Shown: piece by piece, positions 9,747 to 16,737 of the stretch
Layout of the letters: each line of letters opens with the position of its first letter
How positions within the stretch are numbered: position 1 is the stretch's first letter
Assembly (NCBI GenBank): GCA_020847975.1
Contig: JADLBD010000085.1
Location: forward strand, 1 to 55,934
DNA from: Bryobacterales bacterium
GTDB lineage: Bacteria; Acidobacteriota; Terriglobia; Bryobacterales; Bryobacteraceae
Length of the DNA: 55,934 nt
Direction of reading: 5' to 3'
Made by a program: the position numbers and the translations under genes
Notes under the pieces: generated by a model
What the model was told of the DNA's origin: nothing
The model's database searches: none
What the model saw: only the letters and a program-made list of their open reading frames with translations

Positions 9747-11300
9747 ATGCGCATCGCGATTTTTCTGGCATTCTGTTTTGCCGCTTTCGGCCAATCCCGC
9801 CCCGTCATCGGCATCGGTGGAATCGTCCACGAGACGAACACCTTCAATCCGAAGAAAACAACGCTCGCCGATTTCGAAGCGGGCATCGGCGGGGCCAAGG
9901 GAACGCTACGCGGCCAGGAGATCCTTACGCTGTCCGCCGGCGCCAACAACACTCCCGCGGGATTTATTGAGGGAGCCCGGCAGTACGGGCTTGACTTGTA
10001 CCCCACTATCGTCGCCGGACCTCAAACAATCGGCACTGTTCTTGACTCGGCCCTGAACGCGCTCACGAAGGAGTTGATCGACCGCCTCAAGGCCGCGCCC
10101 AAACTCGATGGCATTCTATTGTTCCTGCACGGCACCATGGTGGCCGAAAGCTATCCACATGCCGACGCGGAAGTGGTGCGCCGGGTGCGGCAAGCCTTTG
10201 GAGACAAGATCCCCATCATCGTCGTGCACGATTTCCACGCGAATGTCTCCGAAGAAATCGTCAAACTGACTACCGTGCTGATCACTTACAAGGAGTGTCC
10301 TCACCTCGACGCGCGGGAACGCGGTGTGCAGGCGGCGAAGATCATGGCGGAGGTGGCTTCAGGCAAAGTGAAGCCCGTGCAGGCTGTTGCGAAGCCGCCC
10401 ATGCTGCTGAACATTCTGTTTCACAACACGTTTGCGCCGCCGCTGAAGCCGATTGTGGATGAAAGCAAACGCCTCGAGAAGAACCCGAAGATCCTTGCAG
10501 TGAGTGTGCCCGGCGGCTATCAATACGCCGACATTCCCGCCATGGGGCCAAGCGTGATTGTCGTCACGGATAACGACCCCGCGCTCGCCAGGCGTGAGGC
10601 GGACCGGATCGGCAACATGTTGTGGAACCTGCGCGAGCAACTCGTTTTCCGCGCGCCAACAGCCGCGGAAGCGGTGCGCATGGCCATGAACAACGGCAAG
10701 TATCCGGTGGCCCTCATGGATGCCGGCGACAACATCGGCGGTGGATCGGCAGGCGACGGAACCTTTGTCCTTGCGGAACTGATGAAGCAGAAGGCGCAGG
10801 GTTGGGTGGTGACCATCTCCGATCCCGGCGCCGTGCAGGCCGCCATCAAGTCCGGCGTCGGTGGGCCGTTCGATATGGCCGTGGGTGGCAAGACCGACAA
10901 CATGCACGGCGACTCCATCCGTGTGAGGGGCCGCGTGAAGGGCGTCTACGACGGACGTTTCGTGGAACCTGAAGTTCGCCACGGCGGCGGCCGCTATTGG
11001 GACATGGGCGTTTCCGCTCTTATCGAAGTGGAGGGCTCTACGCTCGATCTTCCGAACCTGATTCTACTCACGCCGAAGCGCATCATTCCGTTCAGCCTGC
11101 ATCAGTTGACCAGCGTAGGCATCGATCCCAAACAGATGCGGATTCTGGCGGCCAAGGGCACCATCGCGCCGCGCGCGGCCTATGAGCCCGTGGCCGCCCG
11201 CATCATCGAAGTCGACTCCGGCGGGGTCACCGCCATGAATCCGGCGCGATTTCATTTCCAACATGTCCGGCCGAATTTGTTTGGGCTGACGAAGCCCTGA
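9747..11300 (+). CDS. Exported M81-family (MlrC-like) metallopeptidase
   Basis: 517 residues with a short signal peptide (MRIAIFLAFCFAAFGQS). MlrC proteins are zinc-dependent enzymes known from microcystin breakdown; most homologues act on unknown peptides. Candidate metal ligands are in VHETNTF near the mature N-terminus, FLHGTMVAE and VVHDFHANVS; the family C-terminal half follows. The ATG at 9747 has AAGGA about 10 bp upstream; the frame is open earlier but without a plausible start. It converges with the methyltransferase at 11303. The natural substrate is unknown. Confidence 0.88.
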   Translation: MRIAIFLAFCFAAFGQSRPVIGIGGIVHETNTFNPKKTTLADFEAGIGGAKGTLRGQEILTLSAGANNTPAGFIEGARQYGLDLYPTIVAGPQTIGTVLDSALNALTKELIDRLKAAPKLDGILLFLHGTMVAESYPHADAEVVRRVRQAFGDKIPIIVVHDFHANVSEEIVKLTTVLITYKECPHLDARERGVQAAKIMAEVASGKVKPVQAVAKPPMLLNILFHNTFAPPLKPIVDESKRLEKNPKILAVSVPGGYQYADIPAMGPSVIVVTDNDPALARREADRIGNMLWNLREQLVFRAPTAAEAVRMAMNNGKYPVALMDAGDNIGGGSAGDGTFVLAELMKQKAQGWVVTISDPGAVQAAIKSGVGGPFDMAVGGKTDNMHGDSIRVRGRVKGVYDGRFVEPEVRHGGGRYWDMGVSALIEVEGSTLDLPNLILLTPKRIIPFSLHQLTSVGIDPKQMRILAAKGTIAPRAAYEPVAARIIEVDSGGVTAMNPARFHFQHVRPNLFGLTKP

Positions 11301-11302
11301 GA

Positions 11303-12127
11303 TTATTTCACCGCCGCCACCACAACCTCTCCGCAATAGCGGCGTAGAAACGGAGCCATCCCCAACAGCAGAGCGTCGGCGCCTTCCAACAGCGAAACAA
11401 CACCCTGCGCCCAACTATGGTGGTGCCATCCCCGCAGCAGGCGTTTTCCCATCGCAAGCAAGTTCATCTCATGAAGTTCGACCCGCGTGAATGCGCTTCG
11501 AAGCAGAGCGATCTCACGGTTGCCCAGGATGATCTCCTCGCCCTGCTCCTCCGCTTCACCTTGAAGACCCGCCCGCACGCGGCGGGCCAGGTCGAGAAGT
11601 GGATTGTTGCCGTAGGTCTCCGCCAGCAGCAGCGTGCCGCCGGGACGGATCACGCGCACCAGTTCCTCGAACGCGCGCGGGTACTTCAGGGTATGATGCA
11701 CGGCCGCGCTTGCATAAACCAGGTCGAACTCACCGTCGCCGAAACAGGTCAAATCCGCAGCATCTCGCGCTTCGCCGCGCACACGGTGACTCACGCCACT
11801 GGCTCGCGCGCGTCTCAGCCCGAGTTCCACAGCCGCCGGTGACAAGTCGAGGAGGGTCACCTGTGCCCCCTCAGTGGCCACCCAGACTCCCCAGTCCGCT
11901 GGGCCGCAACCGTAATCGAGAACCCGGAGGCTGGAAAGCGGCATCGCCAGCAGGCGGGAAAGCACCTCACTATACAATCGGCGCCGTTCAAAGACGGGTT
12001 GCCGCGGATCGCTTAACGTGCGGCGCATCACCTCCCGATTCACCGCCAGTTCGTGATCCGGGCGCTCGAGGAAGCGGCTGTACACCGCATCGTAGAAGCC
12101 GCGTTCCTGGTCCGCCGTAATCGACAT
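11303..12127 (-). CDS. Class I SAM-dependent methyltransferase
   Basis: 274 residues. SAM-binding motif I is VLDYGCGPADWG; motif II/III region LLDLSPAAVELG and the FDLVYASAAVHHT segment follow, a UbiE/type-11-like Rossmann fold. A C-terminal hydrophobic region of ~50 residues may contact membrane. The ATG at 12127 is favoured by a GGTGA site 8 bp upstream; a GTG at 12139 overlapping the cytochrome peroxidase stop would add four residues. It is co-directional with the upstream peroxidase. The substrate is unknown. Confidence 0.85.
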   Translation of the reverse strand: MSITADQERGFYDAVYSRFLERPDHELAVNREVMRRTLSDPRQPVFERRRLYSEVLSRLLAMPLSSLRVLDYGCGPADWGVWVATEGAQVTLLDLSPAAVELGLRRARASGVSHRVRGEARDAADLTCFGDGEFDLVYASAAVHHTLKYPRAFEELVRVIRPGGTLLLAETYGNNPLLDLARRVRAGLQGEAEEQGEEIILGNREIALLRSAFTRVELHEMNLLAMGKRLLRGWHHHSWAQGVVSLLEGADALLLGMAPFLRRYCGEVVVAAVK

Positions 12128-12131
12128 GGGT

Positions 12132-13178
12132 TCAGTCACCGGTGGGCTTCGGCGTCGTATCCGTGCTCTTGGGCAAGTCCGGCTTGCGGATGTAATCCGC
12201 CGGGAGTTCCCCGGTGAGACTCTTGAGCCACGTCACAATCTCCTTGGCCTCGCTATCCGTCAACGGGCGCTCCACCTGGTGTTCCCCCATCATGCGCACG
12301 GCCACCTCGAGGCTGGCCACGCTGCCATCGTGGAAATAGGGGGCGGTCTTGTCGATGTTCCGAAGTGAGGGGACCTTGAACACCATCTTGTCGCTGTCCT
12401 GCTTCGTCACTTCGTAGCGCCCGAGGTCTTTTTGATTGGGCCACGGCTTCACGAGTCCCACCTTTTGATACAGCCGGCCGCCGACAAGCGAGCCTCCATG
12501 GCACGTATGGCATCCGGCGCGGTAGAAAGCGATGAAGCCTGCCTTCTCTTCCGGCGTGAGGGCGTTGGCGTCTCCGGCAAGAAATTTGTCCCAGCGCGAA
12601 GGAGTCACCAGTTTGCGTTCGAAAGCGCCGATTGCGAGAGCCGCGTTATCAAGCGTTACCGGTTGCTTTTCGTCGGGGAACGCTTTGGCGAAAGCGGCCT
12701 TATATTCCGGAATGGAGCCCAGCACCGCGTCCACCGCATGCGCATCCGCCATCGCCATCTCCACGGGATTCATCATTGGTCCCTTCGCCTGCGCTTCCAC
12801 GTCCGGAGCGCGGCCATCCCAGAACTGAACCACATGGCCCGCCGCATAGTAAACAGTCGGCGCGTTCCTCCCGCCCTTCTGCCCCTTGAATCCCGTGGAA
12901 GTAGGCTCGTTGTCCACTCCGTAGCGATCCAGTGCATGACACGAATTGCAGGAAATGGTCTGGCTCTTCGACAATCGTTCATCGTAATACAACATGCGCC
13001 CTAGCGCGACCTTCTCCTCACTCAACGGGTTCTTGCCGCTCTCCATGACGACCGGCGCCACCTTGAAGTTCTGAAGAAATTCCTGATCGATCTCCGTCCT
13101 AGTGGTGGTCTTCGAACCGCACCCCGCCAATGAAACAGAAAGCGCCGCGAGGATGTATGAGAAGGGATGATGTTTCAT
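12132..13178 (-). CDS. Di-haem cytochrome c peroxidase / MauG-family lipoprotein
   Basis: 348 residues. An N-terminal lipoprotein signal ends at LAGC (about residue 20). Two haem motifs, SCNSCH and GCHTCH, are typical of the CCP/MauG family, with the downstream MxG-type segment RMMGEHQVERPL. The family reduces hydrogen peroxide in the periplasm or oxidises protein substrates. The start at 13178 has a GAGGAG site 8 bp upstream, better than the upstream in-frame ATG at 13193. No methylamine-dehydrogenase genes are near, so peroxidase is the simpler reading. Confidence 0.9.
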   Translation of the reverse strand: MKHHPFSYILAALSVSLAGCGSKTTTRTEIDQEFLQNFKVAPVVMESGKNPLSEEKVALGRMLYYDERLSKSQTISCNSCHALDRYGVDNEPTSTGFKGQKGGRNAPTVYYAAGHVVQFWDGRAPDVEAQAKGPMMNPVEMAMADAHAVDAVLGSIPEYKAAFAKAFPDEKQPVTLDNAALAIGAFERKLVTPSRWDKFLAGDANALTPEEKAGFIAFYRAGCHTCHGGSLVGGRLYQKVGLVKPWPNQKDLGRYEVTKQDSDKMVFKVPSLRNIDKTAPYFHDGSVASLEVAVRMMGEHQVERPLTDSEAKEIVTWLKSLTGELPADYIRKPDLPKSTDTTPKPTGD

Positions 13179-13251
13179 TCGTGATCTCCTCAAACCATCC
13201 TAGCGGGGAAGGCCATGCCCTCGCTTCGGCTAGAATGAGGAATTCCTTCTC

Positions 13252-13932
13252 ATGCCCCAGCCCGCGCGCTTTCGATACCTGGACCATCTCATTAACGTGT
13301 TCGTGGTGGTCCTCATCGTCTCCAACCTCGTGGCTCCGAAGATCGTAGCGATTGGCGATTTTCGCTTGAGCGGGGCGCAACTGCTCTTCCCGGTCACCTA
13401 CATCTTTGGCGACATCTTCACCGAGGTCTATGGCTATAGCGCCTCGCGACGCGCCATCTGGACCGGGTTTCTTGCCTCCGCCCTGCTGTCGGTGATGGGC
13501 CTCATCGTAGTGGCGCTGCCCCCGGCTCCGGACTGGCATGATCAGGAGGCATTTGCCAAGGTATTCGACTTCGTTCCCAGATTGGTGGCCGCCAGCCTGA
13601 TCGCCTACTGGTGCGGGGAGTTCTCGAACGCCTTCGTGATGGCGCGCATGAAGGTGTTGACGAAAGGCAAAATGCTGTGGACGCGCACCATCGGCTCCAC
13701 CGTTGTCGGGCAGTTGGTGGATAGCATCGTGGTGATGTTTCTCGCATTCGGCGGCACGCTTGGACTGAAGACGATCCTCACGCTGATCGTGTCCGGCTAT
13801 CTGGGCAAAGTGATCTACGAAGTAGCGGCCACGCCGCTGACGTATGCCGTGGTCAACGCGCTGAAGCGGGCCGAGGGAATGGAAGTATTCGACACAAGCA
13901 CCGACTTCAATCCCTTCCACGGGCAGAAATAG
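13252..13932 (+). CDS. yhhQ: Queuosine precursor transporter (YhhQ/VUT family)
   Basis: 226 residues, integral membrane protein with about six hydrophobic segments. Family signatures: LVAPKIVAIG, FPVTYIFGDIFTEVYGY and the GQLVDSIVVMF segment. YhhQ proteins import queuine-pathway precursors (preQ0/preQ1) used in tRNA wobble modification. The start has a GAGGA site upstream. It is a monocistronic-looking gene on the plus strand, ending 3 bp from the convergent helicase-loader-like gene. No other queuosine genes are in the window. Confidence 0.92.
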   Translation: MPQPARFRYLDHLINVFVVVLIVSNLVAPKIVAIGDFRLSGAQLLFPVTYIFGDIFTEVYGYSASRRAIWTGFLASALLSVMGLIVVALPPAPDWHDQEAFAKVFDFVPRLVAASLIAYWCGEFSNAFVMARMKVLTKGKMLWTRTIGSTVVGQLVDSIVVMFLAFGGTLGLKTILTLIVSGYLGKVIYEVAATPLTYAVVNALKRAEGMEVFDTSTDFNPFHGQK

Positions 13933-13935
13933 CTC

Positions 13936-14670
13936 TCAGCGCACGCGTTTGATCCGGTAATCCTCCGCCGTAGTCATCCGCACGACCTTGCACATCTCGA
14001 AGAGCCTGGAGCGGGCGCGCATGCCGACGCGTTCGCCGAGCGTCGTGCGCCCTTGCGAGACCGTGGAGCCGGCATCGACATCCACCAGGTTCGTGGTGGC
14101 GATCAGCGCCTTCCTGTGATTGCAGCGGTGGGTGATGATCGAGGTGACCGTATCCTCCACCCAGTCCGTGACCCGGTGGGCGCCGAGATCGTCCAGCAGG
14201 AGCACCTCCACATCCAGAGCCTCGCGATAGGCCTCCTTGTCGCTCGATCCGGAATTCGGATCGTAGCCCGAGCGGATGCGGTCCAGCAGGTTCTGGTAGT
14301 CAGAGAAGATCCCCTCGAAACCCTTGCCGATGAGGATGCGCAACGCCGCCACGGCGAGGTGAGTCTTGCCGGTGCCCGGGTCCCCGATGAGCAGCAAGCC
14401 GGGTTTCTCGAGGGCGGGGAACTCGCGCGCGTAGGTGCGGACGGTGGTCAGCACCTGGCCCAGAGCGAGTTCCGCGGATGGATTGTCGCGGGGCAGCCGG
14501 AAGTTCTCAAGCGAAGCATTCGCGTAAAGCGGCGGAATCTTGGCGCGAGATTGCAACTCCCGGGAACGTTCAGCTTGTGAACACCGGCAGCGTTCGGCGC
14601 CGGAGATGCCGTCGCGCTCGATGATGCGCCATCCCGTTCCACCGCAAACCTGACAGACTTCCGATGCCAT
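13936..14670 (-). CDS. DnaC/DnaI-like ATPase with N-terminal zinc ribbon
   Basis: 244 residues. N-terminal cysteine cluster (CQVCGGTG...CRC) resembles the zinc ribbon of DnaI-type loaders. AAA+ core: Walker A GDPGTGKTHLA, Walker B VLLLDDLGAH, sensor I ATTNL. Such proteins load replicative helicase or, as IstB relatives, assist transposition; the zinc ribbon and the absence of a transposase neighbour favour the loader type. A GGAGAAGC site precedes the ATG. It follows the BCCP gene with a 7-bp gap, so the two may be co-transcribed, without obvious functional link. Confidence 0.88.
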   Translation of the reverse strand: MASEVCQVCGGTGWRIIERDGISGAERCRCSQAERSRELQSRAKIPPLYANASLENFRLPRDNPSAELALGQVLTTVRTYAREFPALEKPGLLLIGDPGTGKTHLAVAALRILIGKGFEGIFSDYQNLLDRIRSGYDPNSGSSDKEAYREALDVEVLLLDDLGAHRVTDWVEDTVTSIITHRCNHRKALIATTNLVDVDAGSTVSQGRTTLGERVGMRARSRLFEMCKVVRMTTAEDYRIKRVR

Positions 14671-14677
14671 GCTTCTC

Positions 14678-15187
14678 CTACTCGAGCGTTACCAGCACCT
14701 CTCCGGCGGTTACGCTTGCTCCGGCCCGGGCCGCAAGCGCAATCACCTTTCCGGACTTCGGCGCCTTCATTTCATTTTGCATCTTCATCGCTTCCACAAC
14801 CACCAGCCCCTGCCCTTCCTCCACGCTGGCCCCCTCATCCACGAGAACGCGCACCACTTTCCCCGGCATGGGCGAGCGAATGCTTTGCTGCCCTTCCGCG
14901 CCAAAGCCCTTGGCCCGGCCGGACAGTTCCCGCGGATCTTCCACCTCTACGGTAATGCGGTGGCCGGCCAGTTCCACGATCCACCCTTCCTGGCCTGGCG
15001 TGACGCGTGCCTCCACGGCCCGCTCCTGCTTGAGCAGTGAATAGACGCCAGGCTCCACCTCGGCGTATCGCAACCAATGGGTGGATGGGCCCAGGTCTTG
15101 CCAGACGAGAGTGGCGGTGATCTGGTCGCCATCGTTCCTCCACTCGAGTTCCGCTTGCCGGTTTCCGATTCGGATAATGCGTTTCAC
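14678..15187 (-). CDS. Biotin carboxyl carrier protein with BT-like N-terminus (acyl-CoA carboxylase)
   Basis: 169 residues. The last ~75 residues form a biotinyl domain with the biotin-accepting lysine in VEAMKMQNE. The first ~85 residues look like the biotin-carboxylase/carboxyltransferase linker (BT) domain found in propionyl-/methylcrotonyl-CoA carboxylase alpha subunits. The start is GTG at 15187, overlapping the stop of the biotin carboxylase gene (GTGA). Together the two genes encode what many bacteria make as one alpha-subunit polypeptide. No carboxyltransferase gene is adjacent. Confidence 0.87.
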   Translation of the reverse strand: MKRIIRIGNRQAELEWRNDGDQITATLVWQDLGPSTHWLRYAEVEPGVYSLLKQERAVEARVTPGQEGWIVELAGHRITVEVEDPRELSGRAKGFGAEGQQSIRSPMPGKVVRVLVDEGASVEEGQGLVVVEAMKMQNEMKAPKSGKVIALAARAGASVTAGEVLVTLE

Positions 15188-16683
15188 TGCATCAACTCCA
15201 TTAATCCGGCAGCGCGCCATCTCGATTCGCTGGCCGCCGCCGCGGGTTGCGCCGGTTTCTGTCTTGACGCATGAACGGCAGCGATGACCGCCGCAAGCTC
15301 CGCCAACTCGCCATCCGTTTCCTGCCCCTTGCCCGCCCGGGAGAAGAACTCATCGATGAATCCGGTATGCAGTTTCCCGCCCGCGAATCCCGGGTCGGTG
15401 AGAACGCGGCGGAAGAAGGACAGGTTCGTCTTGATGCCGCTTACCGAATATTCCTCGATGGCCCGCCGCAGACGGCGGATCGCCGCAGGGCGGTCCTGCG
15501 CCCAGGCGATGAGTTTCGCCAGCATGGGGTCATAATCCATTGGAACCACCCAGCCGGGGTAGACTCCGGAATCGACGCGGATGCCCGGCCCCGACGGCTC
15601 GCGCAAGGCGGTGATCTTTCCCGGCGACGGCAGAAAGTCCATTTCGGCGTCCTCGGCGTAGACGCGGCACTCGATGGCAGAACCTCGCCAGTGGATATCC
15701 TCCTGCCGCAAGCTGAGCCGCTCCCCCGAAGCGATACGCAACTGCCAGTCCACCAGATCCAGGCCCGTCGCAAGTTCCGTTACGGGGTGCTCCACCTGGA
15801 GGCGTGTGTTCATTTCGAGGAAATAGAAATTGCGCGCTTCGTCCACCAGGAACTCGCATGTGCCGGCATTGTAATACCCGGCCGCGCGGGCAATGCGCAG
15901 CGCGGCCTCTCCCATGGCTTGGCGCATCTCGGGATGCTCCAGCATCACAGGCGACGGGCACTCTTCGATCACCTTCTGGTGGCGGCGCTGTAGCGAACAC
16001 TCGCGCTCGCCGAGATGAATGACATGCACGTGATGATCGCCGAGCACCTGGATTTCGATGTGGCGCGGCTTGAGGATCAGCTTCTCCAGATAGACCGCGG
16101 GGTTATGGAAGGCGCGCTCAGCTTCGCTCGATGCGTCGCGCAGGGCGGAATCGAGATCCTGCTCGCGCTCGACGACACGCATCCCCTTGCCGCCTCCGCC
16201 CGCAGTGGCTTTGAGCAGCACGGGATAGCCGATTTGCGCCGCTACGGCGTGCGCTTCTTCCGTACTCCGCACCGGTTCTTCCATACCTGGCGGAATCGGA
16301 ACCCCGGCGGCCTTTGCCAGTTGCCGCGCCGCCGTCTTGGACCCGACCTTGCGAATCGACTCGGCGGAGGGGCCGATGAACACAAATCCGGCATCGCGGC
16401 AGGCCGCGGCGAAGGTGTCGTTCTCACTGAGAAACCCGTAGCCGGGGTGGATGGCATCGGCGCCCGCCTTGCGAGCCGCTCCCAGGACTCGCTCGATGTG
16501 CAAATAGCTCTCCGCTGACGGCGTGGGTCCCAGGTGCACCGCTTCGTCCGCCATCCGTACGGCAAGCGAAGCGCGGTCTACATCCGAATACACAGCCACG
16601 CTGGGGATGCCGCGCTCGCGCAGCGCGCGAATGACGCGCACGGCAATCTCTCCCCGGTTGGCGACCAGAACCTTACGAAACAT
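15184..16683 (-). CDS. accC-like: Biotin carboxylase subunit of an acyl-CoA/acetyl-CoA carboxylase
   Basis: 499 residues, slightly longer than AccC (~450). N-terminal LVANRGEIAVRVIRA, ATP-grasp glycine loop KATAGGGGKGMR, bicarbonate/biotin site around HLGERECSLQRRHQK, and EMNTRLQVEHPVTE are all present. It carboxylates biotin on the partner carrier protein using ATP and bicarbonate. The extra ~50 C-terminal residues (after GGKLHTGFIDEFF) are as in propionyl-/methylcrotonyl-CoA carboxylase alpha chains, which together with the BT-like partner suggests acyl-CoA rather than acetyl-CoA substrate. Confidence 0.94.
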   Translation of the reverse strand: MFRKVLVANRGEIAVRVIRALRERGIPSVAVYSDVDRASLAVRMADEAVHLGPTPSAESYLHIERVLGAARKAGADAIHPGYGFLSENDTFAAACRDAGFVFIGPSAESIRKVGSKTAARQLAKAAGVPIPPGMEEPVRSTEEAHAVAAQIGYPVLLKATAGGGGKGMRVVEREQDLDSALRDASSEAERAFHNPAVYLEKLILKPRHIEIQVLGDHHVHVIHLGERECSLQRRHQKVIEECPSPVMLEHPEMRQAMGEAALRIARAAGYYNAGTCEFLVDEARNFYFLEMNTRLQVEHPVTELATGLDLVDWQLRIASGERLSLRQEDIHWRGSAIECRVYAEDAEMDFLPSPGKITALREPSGPGIRVDSGVYPGWVVPMDYDPMLAKLIAWAQDRPAAIRRLRRAIEEYSVSGIKTNLSFFRRVLTDPGFAGGKLHTGFIDEFFSRAGKGQETDGELAELAAVIAAVHASRQKPAQPAAAASESRWRAAGLMELMQ

Positions 16684-16737
16684 GCACGGAGATTGTAGCA
16701 GCCCAATACCTGCATGCGCAGACCGGCGTGTTTCGCA

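Noticed and set aside
13936..14670. IstB-type transposition helper
   Set aside because: No IstA transposase or insertion-sequence ends nearby, and the N-terminal zinc ribbon fits the DnaI-like loader type.
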